A program made the position numbers and the translations under genes. Of a DNA stretch of 30,430 nucleotides, positions 15,128-22,388 are shown one piece after another. The notes below the pieces were generated by a model. That model was given only the letters and a program-made list of their open reading frames with translations. It made no database searches and was not told where the DNA came from. The stretch is from assembly GCA_043740415.1 (NCBI GenBank), contig JAYUCJ010000090.1, positions 1 to 30,430 on the forward strand. Reading direction: 5' to 3'. Source of the stretch: Aalborgiella sp043740415 (GTDB taxonomy: Bacteria; Pseudomonadota; Gammaproteobacteria; Burkholderiales; Burkholderiaceae_C). Every line of letters begins with the position of its first letter. The first letter of the stretch is position 1.

Positions 15128-15484
15128 CTATGTAGAGGCATTTAGCGCACGATATGCCTTCAATCCACCACCAATGAATGAAGCATTAACATACCCCATA
15201 GCTCGCAAAGTGTCTGCCGACAGCGCACCACGGTTGTAGGCGTTGCAGTAGCACAAGATGCGCGTGTTCAGGTCAGGTATGACGCTTTCAACGTTCATCT
15301 CCAGCTTGCCTCTGCTCACGTGCAGTGAGTCCGCAATATGATCCGCATCGTGCTCTTCTTTGTCGCGAATATCAAGCGCAATGGCACCCTCTCGCATGAG
15401 TGCATCGACTTGATCAGGGGCGACTGCTGCAACGCATGACATGGCAGCATCTGCCAAAGCTTGGAATTTTTCTGTGTACGCCAT
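15128..15484 (-). CDS. Rhodanese-like sulfurtransferase
   Basis: 118 residues, single rhodanese domain, no signal peptide. The ATG at 15484 has AAGGAC upstream. Family features are ALDIRDKEEHDADHIADSLH (the conserved Asp/Arg strand and the E-x-H-I motif), then ILCYCNAYNRGALSADTLRA, where the second Cys sits at the catalytic position before the active-site loop, then GYVNASFIGGGLKAYR. Single-domain rhodaneses carry persulfide sulfur between donors and acceptors in sulfide, thiosulfate or cyanide metabolism. It lies 130 nt downstream of the MBL gene in the same direction, with repeat copy A between them. The loop CNAYNRGA is not the classical CRxGxR form, so substrate preference is open. Confidence 0.85.
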   Translation of the reverse strand: MAYTEKFQALADAAMSCVAAVAPDQVDALMREGAIALDIRDKEEHDADHIADSLHVSRGKLEMNVESVIPDLNTRILCYCNAYNRGALSADTLRAMGYVNASFIGGGLKAYRALNAST

Positions 15485-15510
15485 ATTAGTCCTTTTTAAC
15501 GTATTTTATG

Positions 15511-15569
15511 TGTATTTTATGCCTTTAACAGGCGTATTTATTGATAATTAAGCTATTAAAAATATAGCG
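15511..15569 (-). repeat. Double-hairpin dispersed repeat, copy A
   Basis: In the minus sense it begins GCTATATTTTTAATAGC and then carries AATAAATACGCC, a loop and GGCATAAAAT. It lies 3' of the MBL-fold gene (stop at 15615) and matches copies B-F (see the finding on this repeat). The core GCGTATTTATTG is shared exactly with copies C and D. Confidence 0.65.
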
Positions 15570-15614
15570 AATAGTGCCTAAAAAATCACCCTGACAAGTT
15601 CTTGCAAAGTAGTC

Positions 15615-16550
15615 CTACTCACGCTCTACTTCTAAATAAGTGGCGTTGGCCAATTGAGGAATCCACACCCCAGCATGCTTGAGGTGCGCAAACGGCTTGG
15701 CATCAAAGCTTTTAATGGCACGGTTCATATCTCCGTCACCCTCCACGGCTTTTTTCATATGTGCGCGTAGCGCCAGTAGCAAATCGCGAGTTTGCAACTG
15801 TGCCGTTGCCAAGTCCGTCACTTTGCCATGTCCGGGTACGATCGTTTGTGGTTTCAGCGATTCAATCGCGGCAAACGATTCCAACCAGTTTTTAGACCGA
15901 CTCACAGGAATCAGACCCAGCACACGGTCAACATAAACCACATCTCCAGCGAACAATACATTTTTTTGCGGCAACCATACCAACATATCGCCAGGTGTAT
16001 GACCACCATTGCGGTACTTGAGTTCTATCACCACACCACCTAACTCCAGCTTTGTATCTTTGTCTTTGATAAAGCGAGTCGGCAAAGTGGGCACGGTACC
16101 GTCAAGTCGCTCTTTGAGAACTTTGAGCCCCTCCATTTGTTCAAATGTGCGCGCTTTCATGTCAGCTTCGGCATTTGCATGGGCGATGATCTCTATACCC
16201 TGCGCTTTGAAATAACCATTACCCAACCAGCGGTGATCTTGATCCCCCGTGTTGATGACCCACTTGATCGGTTGTTGCGTTATTTTCTGAACTGCTTTGT
16301 GAATTTTTTGAGCAGTCTGAAAACTGGAGCCACTATCAATCAAGACCGCCCCCGCTGGGGTAACAATCAGTCCAATGTTGGCATTCAAACCTTCATTTTC
16401 ATAGTTGCGACCATCCGTATCACCAATGTAGGCGTAGACACCATCTGACACGGGTTTGAACTCAACTTCTACAGCATGTGCTGCGCTAGACAAAACGATA
16501 AACGCCGAAGTGAGTAAAAACAGGCGGTAGATATAGCGTGAAATAAGCAT
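15615..16550 (-). CDS. Exported metallo-beta-lactamase-fold hydrolase with divergent metal site
   Basis: 311 residues. AAGGA lies before the ATG at 16550. Residues 1-26 are a signal peptide (LFLLTSAFIVLSSAAHA), so the protein is periplasmic. The fold follows MBL order: GLIVTPAGAVLIDSG, the metal loop at 100-106, GHTPGDMLVWLP, FAGDVVYVD and VPGHGK. The usual HxHxDH is replaced by NTGDQDH: Asp105 and His106 remain but the two preceding His are absent. The later ligands His, Asp and His in GHTPGD, AGD and PGHG are kept. General resemblance is to the SoxH/quinoprotein-relay MBL group. It may bind one metal. It sits in a minus-strand block with DUF4395 upstream and rhodanese downstream, suggesting a sulfur-compound substrate, unproven. 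Confidence 0.85.
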   Translation of the reverse strand: MLISRYIYRLFLLTSAFIVLSSAAHAVEVEFKPVSDGVYAYIGDTDGRNYENEGLNANIGLIVTPAGAVLIDSGSSFQTAQKIHKAVQKITQQPIKWVINTGDQDHRWLGNGYFKAQGIEIIAHANAEADMKARTFEQMEGLKVLKERLDGTVPTLPTRFIKDKDTKLELGGVVIELKYRNGGHTPGDMLVWLPQKNVLFAGDVVYVDRVLGLIPVSRSKNWLESFAAIESLKPQTIVPGHGKVTDLATAQLQTRDLLLALRAHMKKAVEGDGDMNRAIKSFDAKPFAHLKHAGVWIPQLANATYLEVERE

Positions 16551-16622
16551 AAATTTATCCTTGAAAACTGCTTAGAAACTGACATTGATGTATCCCATAG
16601 CTGGCAAGCTACCCTGGTGGAG

Positions 16623-17411
16623 TTACTTGCAGTTATTATGCAACTTCCACTTGTCTTCATGACCTAAAAACTTTGCATAGTTAGGCACAGTACAGCGCTC
16701 AATTTCCGCAGCTTCAGCGGCTGTTTTTACAGTAGCACGCGCAGTGCTTGCTGGTTCTGTTTTAGCTACTGGCGTTGCAGTAACTGCAAGTGATTCACTA
16801 TTCGCTTTTTGCCCGTAGACCAAGGGAGCAATACCGCTGATAGTTAGTGCGAACAAGGCGACAACGGCGAGTTGAACTTTGCTCACGCCAGCGTTTTTAG
16901 CCGATGGCATGTCGCACACGCCACCTGGACACAGTTGGGCTTGGTTTTTATTCAGGCTGTTGTACAACTTACAACCTATACAAATGCCGAATGATGCTTC
17001 AAAAAACATCAAAGTCAGACAAGTGGCACAGGTCAATAAATTGATGGGGCCGACAACATTGTTAATAACCATCGTATAGGCCATCACCAGCGCCAAAACA
17101 AAGCCAATCGCCCACGCAAATCGCTTTTGCGGTGCGCCTGACCATTCAGGTTGCTGTTTGCGCACAAACCATTGACCGACAATCAAACTTGGTGCAAAGC
17201 GTGGATTGATGAAGATTCGAATTGTAAAATCAGTCAAAAATACGACAATGAACAAACGCGTTGGTTCGAAATTACCAATCAACCATGCGTTCATAAAAGA
17301 CATAAAACCAAATAAAAACATGATGCCTGCTGCTGCCCGCACGGCGCGCTCATTCAGCACCCTCACATTGAAACCTTCTTTTTGCTCACCGAATTCAAAC
17401 AATTGACTCAT
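16623..17411 (-). CDS. DUF4395 membrane protein with C-terminal soluble extension
   Basis: 262 residues from the ATG at 17411, preferred because GGAG lies six bases upstream; a GTG one codon earlier is possible. Residues ~1-160 match DUF4395: NERAVRAAAGIMFLFGF, a pair of membrane helices, and the segment INPRFAPSLIVGQWFVRKQQ. A Cys-rich stretch follows (LLTCATCLTLMF and FGICIGCKLYNSL), with CxxC pairs. Another hydrophobic segment (VQLAVVALFALTISG) precedes a ~70-residue, presumably periplasmic tail ending CTVPNYAKFLGHEDKW plus a final Cys. DUF4395 proteins occur beside thioredoxin and rhodanese genes and may handle thiols. This is the first gene of the block and diverges from the Crp/Fnr gene. 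Confidence 0.8.
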   Translation of the reverse strand: MSQLFEFGEQKEGFNVRVLNERAVRAAAGIMFLFGFMSFMNAWLIGNFEPTRLFIVVFLTDFTIRIFINPRFAPSLIVGQWFVRKQQPEWSGAPQKRFAWAIGFVLALVMAYTMVINNVVGPINLLTCATCLTLMFFEASFGICIGCKLYNSLNKNQAQLCPGGVCDMPSAKNAGVSKVQLAVVALFALTISGIAPLVYGQKANSESLAVTATPVAKTEPASTARATVKTAAEAAEIERCTVPNYAKFLGHEDKWKLHNNCK

Positions 17412-17465
17412 CACTAGCTCCTAAAATTTGTTGTACCTATTTTCTAAGTTCAGCCCACTTAAGCG

Positions 17466-17481
17466 TATGATTCGAATCATA
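17466..17481. promoter_or_regulatory. Fnr-like palindromic operator between divergent genes
   Basis: TATGATTCGAATCATA is a perfect 16-bp palindrome, extending to 22 bp with one mismatch in each half. The arrangement TGAT-N4-ATCA is that of the Fnr/Crp-family box (TTGAT-N4-ATCAA), with one deviation per half-site. It is centred 24 nt before the start of the Crp/Fnr gene and 62 nt before the DUF4395 start, so it could control both directions, including autoregulation. Confidence 0.7.
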
Positions 17482-17497
17482 TGCGAAGTAAACTTAG

Positions 17498-18106
17498 ATG
17501 AAGCTTCCGATGGACCACTTACCCGCTCCGTTGCAAGTTTTGCTGCCTACCACCTTGCAACTGCAATGTAGATTGTTGCGGTGCGTCAAAAACGAACGCC
17601 TTTTTGACCAAGGCAAACGCCCCGAGATGATGTTTTACATTTGCAATGGAGAAGCCGTTTTGCAAAGGGTGGGCTTGCACGGCGCAATTTTGGTGTTGCA
17701 GCGTGTGCGCCAAGGTTTTATTTCTGAGGCTAGTTTGCAATCCGACAGCTACCACTGCGAAGCCGCAATGACAGCATCAGGCGATGTGATTTGCATCCCT
17801 ATTTCTGCCATTCAGCAAGAGATCTTAACCAACACCACCTTTGCCATGCGTTGGGTTGCCATGCTAAACAAAGAGCTCAAACGCCTTCGTGCGCAGTGCG
17901 AACGCTTGTCATTGAAAAGCGTGAAAAATCGTCTGTTGCACTTGATCGAGACCGAGGGTGACAACGGGAAATTAGCCCTAGGTTCGGGTTTGAAGTCCAT
18001 CGCGGCAGAACTAAGCGTTAGCCACGAAGCTTTGTACCGAACAGTTGCAGAGCTAGAAAAGAGCAACATTCTATATAGAGACAATGATTTTATTTGCTAC
18101 AAATAA
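17498..18106 (+). CDS. Crp/Fnr-family transcriptional regulator
   Basis: 202 residues. The N-terminal cNMP-binding-like beta barrel is visible as FDQGKRPEMMFYICNGEAVL and FISEASLQSDSYHCEAAM, followed by the long dimer helix and a C-terminal winged helix (LKSIAAELSVSHEALYRTV, then ELEKSNILYRDNDFICYK). The recognition helix SHEALYRTV keeps the Glu and Arg that read TGAT in Fnr-type proteins, in line with the palindrome upstream. The N-terminal Fe-S cysteine cluster of true Fnr is absent, though Cys24, Cys30 and several others could serve as redox or sulfur sensors. It is transcribed away from the DUF4395-MBL-rhodanese block. Start choice is uncertain: ATG at 17498 or 17510, neither with a strong ribosome binding site. 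Confidence 0.85.
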   Translation: MKLPMDHLPAPLQVLLPTTLQLQCRLLRCVKNERLFDQGKRPEMMFYICNGEAVLQRVGLHGAILVLQRVRQGFISEASLQSDSYHCEAAMTASGDVICIPISAIQQEILTNTTFAMRWVAMLNKELKRLRAQCERLSLKSVKNRLLHLIETEGDNGKLALGSGLKSIAAELSVSHEALYRTVAELEKSNILYRDNDFICYK

Positions 18107-18152
18107 TATAGCTATTTAGGAAATAAATACGCCGGCTAATGGCATATCTAAT
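18100..18152 (+). repeat. Double-hairpin dispersed repeat, copy B
   Basis: Plus-sense copy: GCTACAAATAATATAGCT at its left edge includes the TAA stop of the Crp/Fnr gene, followed by AAATAAATACGCCGGCTAAT and GGCATATC. This is the only copy in plus orientation and it also follows the only plus-strand gene with a copy. Confidence 0.65.
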
Positions 18153-18197
18153 GCGAAAATAGCACCAATTTTTAGCTCTTTTACTAATTCGCGACTG

Positions 18198-19235
18198 TTA
18201 CTTATACCGCTTCGCCATGTCATCCATCGATACCGGTTTGATCTTGCTACCCTGCCCTGCACAGCCAAAGGCTTCAAAGCGCAGTTTCACAATGCCGCGC
18301 GCGGCGTTTTTAGCGGCAACCAAGGCCTTGCGCGGGTCAAATTCACTCTTTTGCTGTGCAAACACTTGGCGCATCGCACCCGTCATCGCCAGCCGAATGT
18401 CAGTGTCGATGTTGATTTTGCGCACGCCGCTCTTGATCCCGCGCTGGATTTCTTCTACCGGTACGCCGTAGGTTTCTTTGATGTCACCACCATACTGCCG
18501 GATGATGGCCAACCATTCCTGTGGCACGCTGCTGGAGCCGTGCATGACCAAATGGGTATTCGGGATTTGCGCATGGATGGCAGCAATGCGATCCATCGCC
18601 AAAATGTCGCCTGTGGGCTTGCGGGTAAACTTGTATGCGCCGTGACTGGTGCCGATGGCGATAGCCAAGGCATCAACACCGGTTTGTTCAACAAAGTCTT
18701 TGGCCTGCACGGGGTCGGTCAGCATCATGTCGTGGGTCAGCTTGCCTGCTGCGCCTGAACCATCTTCCTCACCTGCTTCGCCAGTCTCAAGAGAACCCAA
18801 ACAGCCCAACTCTCCTTCGACTGACACGCCAATGGCGTGCGCCATTTCGCAAACTTTGCGTGTCACAGCGACGTTGTACTCGTAGCTGGCGGGTGTTTTC
18901 GCGTCTTCCATCAACGAACCATCCATCATCACGCTGGTAAAACCCGAACGGATAGATTGGATGCACACCGCTGGAGAAGCGCCATGGTCTTGATGTACCA
19001 CCACAGGCACATCAGGATGTGTCTCCACAGCCGCCAGCATCATGTGGCGCAAATAGGCCTCGCCCGCGTACTTGCGTGCGCCAGCCGAGGCTTGCAAGAT
19101 AACTGGACTGTCCGTCTCCTGAGCGGCTTCCATGATGGCAAGGATTTGCTCTAAATTGTTCACATTAAAAGCCGGAACGCCGTAGCTGTTGTCAGCTGCG
19201 TGGTCGAGTACTTGTCTGAGGGATACGAAAGCCAT
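18198..19235 (-). CDS. cbbA: Fructose-1,6-bisphosphate aldolase, class II (CbbA)
   Basis: 345 residues, AGGAG before the ATG at 19235. It condenses dihydroxyacetone phosphate with glyceraldehyde 3-phosphate, and in the Calvin cycle also with erythrose 4-phosphate. Class II zinc-enzyme motifs are visible: ILQASAGARKYAGEAYLRHM, VPVVVHQDHGASPAVC with the metal His, MDGSLMEDAKTPASYEYNV, GVSVEGELGCLGSLETGEAG, IAIGTSHGAYK and LVMHGSSSVPQEW, then VRKINIDTDIRLA. The length is typical of the CbbA type. It is the last gene of the minus-strand operon; 148 nt, including repeat copy C, separate it from pgk. The end faces the Crp/Fnr gene convergently across 91 nt. Confidence 0.97.
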   Translation of the reverse strand: MAFVSLRQVLDHAADNSYGVPAFNVNNLEQILAIMEAAQETDSPVILQASAGARKYAGEAYLRHMMLAAVETHPDVPVVVHQDHGASPAVCIQSIRSGFTSVMMDGSLMEDAKTPASYEYNVAVTRKVCEMAHAIGVSVEGELGCLGSLETGEAGEEDGSGAAGKLTHDMMLTDPVQAKDFVEQTGVDALAIAIGTSHGAYKFTRKPTGDILAMDRIAAIHAQIPNTHLVMHGSSSVPQEWLAIIRQYGGDIKETYGVPVEEIQRGIKSGVRKINIDTDIRLAMTGAMRQVFAQQKSEFDPRKALVAAKNAARGIVKLRFEAFGCAGQGSKIKPVSMDDMAKRYK

Positions 19236-19278
19236 GGAAATCTCCTGAGTTTAATAAAAGTTAAGAATATTCAATCTG

Positions 19279-19302
19279 CTATAAAAAATAGCTATTTTAT
19301 AG
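19279..19302. repeat. AT-rich inverted repeat in the pgk-cbbA gap
   Basis: CTATAAAA (19279-19286) pairs with TTTTATAG (19295-19302) around AATAGCTA. It abuts repeat copy C and lies between cbbK and cbbA. It may act as a weak attenuator or be part of the repeat. Confidence 0.4.
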
Positions 19303-19303
19303 G

Positions 19304-19360
19304 GACAAATATGACGCTAGCCAGCGTATTTATTGTCTGAGTAGCTATCAAATATATAGT
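19304..19360 (-). repeat. Double-hairpin dispersed repeat, copy C
   Basis: Minus sense: CTATATATTTGATAGCTAC, then GACAATAAATACGCTGG, CTAGCG and TCATATTTGTC. It shares 18 identical bases (CCAGCGTATTTATTGTCT on plus) with copy D. It begins about 24 nt after the pgk stop. Confidence 0.75.
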
Positions 19361-19383
19361 ATTCTTTGTGCAGCGAATTGATG

Positions 19384-20592
19384 CTATCCCGCAGCTCGTT
19401 TGGTCAAAATCTCAAACGCTGGCAAGGTCTTGCCCTCCAGCACTTCAAGGAAAGCACCGCCACCGGTGCTGATGTAGCCAACCTTGTCCTCAATCCCGTA
19501 CTTGGCAATCGCCGCCAGCGTGTCGCCACCGCCGGCGATGCTGAAGGCTTTGCTGTCCGCAATCGCTTGGGCGATCACTTTCGTGCCATTCTCAAACGCG
19601 GCAAATTCAAACACGCCCACAGGGCCATTCCACACAATGGTGCCGGCTTTGAGCAGTTGGTCGGCCAGTTTCTTGGCGGTTACAGGGCCAATGTCTAAGA
19701 TCAAATCATCATCTTCCACGTCTGTCGCCGCTTTCACGGTCGCCACCGCGTCGGCAGAGAAGGTCTTGGCCGTCACCACATCCGTCGGAATCGGCACTTC
19801 CGCGCCACGGGCTTTCATGGCCGCAATGACAGATCTGGCCTGCTCCAGCAAATCCGGCTCTGCCAAGCTTTTGCCGATTTTCAGACCTGCAGCCAACATA
19901 AACGTGTTGGCAATACCGCCACCGACGATGAGTTGATCGACGTTATTCGCCAAACTCTCCAAAATCGTGAGTTTGGTTGACACTTTGGAACCCGCCACAA
20001 TCGCCACCAGCGGGCGTTTCGGGGCCGTTAAAGCTTTAGAAATCGCATCCATCTCCGCCGCCAGCAGCGGGCCGGCGCAGGCAATCGGCGCAAATTGAGC
20101 AATGCCGTAGGTCGATGCCTCCGCGCGGTGGGCCGTGCCAAAGGCGTCGTGCACAAAAATATCGCACAGAGCGGCCATTTTCTTGGCCAATTCAGGGGAA
20201 TTCTTCTTTTCACCGACGTTCAATCGGCAGTTTTCCAGCATCACGAGGTGGCCAGGGGCGACCGGCATGCCACCCAGATTCACGCCGTCAATCCAATCAG
20301 AAACCACAGGAATATCCAGCCCCATCAGCTCGCCCATGCGCGCGGCCACAGGGTCTAAAGAATCAGCCGGTTGGAAATCACCTTCCTTGGGGCGACCCAA
20401 ATGCGAGGTCACCATCACCGCCGCGCCAGCGTCCAAAGCCATCTGGATGCAGGGAATCGAGGCGCGAATGCGGGTGTCTTCGGTGATGTTGCCGTTGTCG
20501 TCCTGCGGCACGTTCAAGTCGGCGCGAATGAAAACACGTTTGCCTTTGAGCTGCCCCTTGGCGATGAGGTCGGAGAGGCGGACAAATTTCAT
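19384..20592 (-). CDS. cbbK: Phosphoglycerate kinase (CbbK)
   Basis: 402 residues from the ATG at 20592, with GGGGAT before it; a longer in-frame start at 20673 would overlap gap by 70 bases and adds residues not seen in the family. It phosphorylates 3-phosphoglycerate with ATP in the reductive phase of the cycle. Motifs: KRVFIRADLNVPQDDNGN, VMVTSHLGRPKEGDFQP, VMLENCRLNVGEKKN, the hinge and C-domain segments GGGIANTFMLAAGLKIG and VWNGPVGVFEFAAFENGT, then the nucleotide loop SIAGGGDTLAAI and YISTGGGAFLEVLEGK. The set is complete. It follows gap by 11 nt in the operon. Confidence 0.97.
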   Translation of the reverse strand: MKFVRLSDLIAKGQLKGKRVFIRADLNVPQDDNGNITEDTRIRASIPCIQMALDAGAAVMVTSHLGRPKEGDFQPADSLDPVAARMGELMGLDIPVVSDWIDGVNLGGMPVAPGHLVMLENCRLNVGEKKNSPELAKKMAALCDIFVHDAFGTAHRAEASTYGIAQFAPIACAGPLLAAEMDAISKALTAPKRPLVAIVAGSKVSTKLTILESLANNVDQLIVGGGIANTFMLAAGLKIGKSLAEPDLLEQARSVIAAMKARGAEVPIPTDVVTAKTFSADAVATVKAATDVEDDDLILDIGPVTAKKLADQLLKAGTIVWNGPVGVFEFAAFENGTKVIAQAIADSKAFSIAGGGDTLAAIAKYGIEDKVGYISTGGGAFLEVLEGKTLPAFEILTKRAAG

Positions 20593-20603
20593 GGTCATCC
20601 CCT

Positions 20604-21620
20604 TTATTTGCCTGCCACCACGCGCACCATGTCCAAGCACTTGTTTGAGTAGCCCCACTCGTTGTCGTACCAAGCGACGATTTTGACGAAGGTGCTGTCC
20701 AAGGCAACGCTTGCATCGGCGTCAAAAATAGAGGTGCGGGTGTCACCACGGAAGTCGGTCGCGACGACTTTGTCTTCGGTGTAGCCAAGTACGCCTTTCA
20801 AAGCACCTTGTGATTGCGCTTTCATCTCAGCGCAAATCTCGGCCATGATGGCGGGGCTGTTGAGTTCGCAGGTCAAATCGACCACCGACACGTCAGACGT
20901 TGGCACGCGGAAAGCCATGCCGGTGAGCTTTTTGTTCAGCTCAGGAATGACCACGCCGACGGCTTTGGCTGCGCCGGTTGATGATGGAATGATGTTTTCC
21001 AAAATACCACGACCACCGCGCCAGTCTTTGTTGCTCGGGCCGTCGACTGTTTTTTGCGTTGCTGTGGCGGCGTGCACGGTGGTCATCAAACCGCGTTTGA
21101 TACCCCATTTGTCGTTCAACACTTTGGCCACAGGTGCCAGGCAGTTGGTGGTGCAAGACGCGTTGGAGATGATGGCTTGACCTGCGTAGGTGCTGTCGTT
21201 CACGCCGAAGACGAACATGGGGGTGTCGTCTTTAGAAGGTGCAGAGATGATGACCTTGGTCGCGCCAGCGGCGATGTGCTTTTCAGCGCCGGCTTTGTCT
21301 AAAAACAAACCTGTAGATTCGATGACGACAGTAGCGCCCACTTCGTTCCACTTCAAAGCTGCAGGGTCGCGCTCTTGCGTGAGGCGGATTTTCTTGCCGT
21401 TGACGATCAAGGTGTTACCTTCAACCGATACATCGCCTTTGAAGCGGCCGTGCACCGAGTCGTATTGCAGCATGTAGGCCAGGTATTCCGGCTCCAGCAG
21501 GTCGTTGATGCCGACGATTTCGATGTCGCTGAAACTTTGGATCGCTGAGCGAAACACGTTGCGTCCGATGCGGCCAAAGCCGTTGATGCCGATTCGAATT
21601 TTTCCTGTTAAGTTAATCAT
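20604..21620 (-). CDS. cbbG: Glyceraldehyde-3-phosphate dehydrogenase (CbbG)
   Basis: 338 residues. It reduces 1,3-bisphosphoglycerate to glyceraldehyde 3-phosphate. The Rossmann start IRIGINGFGRIGRNVFRSA is followed by a NDLLEPEYLAYMLQYDSVHG segment; an Asp after beta-2 suggests NAD preference, though this is not decisive. The catalytic Cys lies in SNASCTTNCLAPVAKVL, with His in the later substrate region; GTAKAVG-type sequence appears as SSTGAAKAVGVVIPEL. The C-terminal WYDNEWGYSNKCLDMV is canonical. Operon position between cbbZ and cbbK matches other betaproteobacterial cbb operons. Repeat copy D lies in the 70-nt gap to cbbZ. Confidence 0.96.
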   Translation of the reverse strand: MINLTGKIRIGINGFGRIGRNVFRSAIQSFSDIEIVGINDLLEPEYLAYMLQYDSVHGRFKGDVSVEGNTLIVNGKKIRLTQERDPAALKWNEVGATVVIESTGLFLDKAGAEKHIAAGATKVIISAPSKDDTPMFVFGVNDSTYAGQAIISNASCTTNCLAPVAKVLNDKWGIKRGLMTTVHAATATQKTVDGPSNKDWRGGRGILENIIPSSTGAAKAVGVVIPELNKKLTGMAFRVPTSDVSVVDLTCELNSPAIMAEICAEMKAQSQGALKGVLGYTEDKVVATDFRGDTRTSIFDADASVALDSTFVKIVAWYDNEWGYSNKCLDMVRVVAGK

Positions 21621-21648
21621 TTCTATTTCCGTAAATTTTTATAATATG

Positions 21649-21706
21649 AGATAAATATGGCATTATCCAGCGTATTTATTGTCTAAACAGCTACTTTTTT
21701 AATAGC
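21649..21706 (-). repeat. Double-hairpin dispersed repeat, copy D
   Basis: Minus sense: GCTATTAAAAAAGTAGCTG, then GACAATAAATACGCTGG and CCATATTTATC. Its first arm encodes the last residues (LLKK) and the TAG stop of cbbZ (21691-21693). It has 18 bases identical to copy C. Confidence 0.75.
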
Positions 21707-22383
21707 ATCGAGAAATCAGCAATCACCCGATCAGGCCCACAGGATTCAATAGGAACTCCCATGTTGTATCCGTACGGCAATGCCCAAACTGCGATGACAG
21801 CGTTGCGAGCTGTAGCAACGTCGATAGATGAATCACCGACAAACAAAGCCCGTTCTTTGGAAACTTTGAATTGCTCTAAACAGTGTTCAATACCTGCAGG
21901 ATTTGGTTTCTTAACTGGTAAGGTGTCGCCACTGATGACCGCGTCAAACTGATCGGTAAGTTTGTGGACTTCCAAAATCGTCTGTGTGTAGCGCCCCTCT
22001 TTGTTGGTAACCACCGCCAGTTTGACACCTTGCGCACGCAAAGTCGCCAAAACTTCACGTACATGCGGATAAAGTTGACTACGGGTACCACAGCGCTTTT
22101 GGTAATTGCGGTCAAACTCGGCTGCAATCGGTTTGAGACCGGGTGACTGCCGAATTTTCTCGTGGCTGGTCATGCCGACGAAAGCCAGTGCTTGGATCAG
22201 CAGCTCAAGAGTACCGTGGCCAATCCAATCGTTGACATGCGTTTGAGTGACCTGTCCCATGTCAAATCGCGTCAAGGTGTCGTTGACCGCATCGCAAATT
22301 TCAGGCGCAGTTTCAATCAGTGTGCCGTCTAAATCAAACAGAATGGCATCAAATGAAGAGGGTGTTACAGCGGTTGTGTTCAT
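21691..22383 (-). CDS. cbbZ: Phosphoglycolate phosphatase (CbbZ)
   Basis: 230-residue HAD-superfamily phosphatase. It hydrolyses 2-phosphoglycolate formed by the oxygenase side reaction of RuBisCO. HAD motif I is FDAILFDLDGTLIETAPE; motif II is LAVVTNKEGRYTQ; motif III Lys and motif IV appear in PVKKPNPAGIEHCLEQ and ALFVGDSSIDVATARNA. The cap segment fits the Gph subgroup. It is distinct from the other HAD gene in the operon (CbbY), which has a different cap and substrate. The gene follows transketolase by 5 nt. Its final codons lie within repeat copy D, so the C-terminus may have been altered by repeat insertion. Confidence 0.92.
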   Translation of the reverse strand: MNTTAVTPSSFDAILFDLDGTLIETAPEICDAVNDTLTRFDMGQVTQTHVNDWIGHGTLELLIQALAFVGMTSHEKIRQSPGLKPIAAEFDRNYQKRCGTRSQLYPHVREVLATLRAQGVKLAVVTNKEGRYTQTILEVHKLTDQFDAVISGDTLPVKKPNPAGIEHCLEQFKVSKERALFVGDSSIDVATARNAVIAVWALPYGYNMGVPIESCGPDRVIADFSMLLKK

Positions 22384-22388
22384 GACGT

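Noticed and set aside
20593..20673. Longer N-terminus for phosphoglycerate kinase.
   Set aside because: The extension overlaps the upstream gap gene and lacks family similarity; the start at 20592 has a ribosome binding site and begins like known enzymes.
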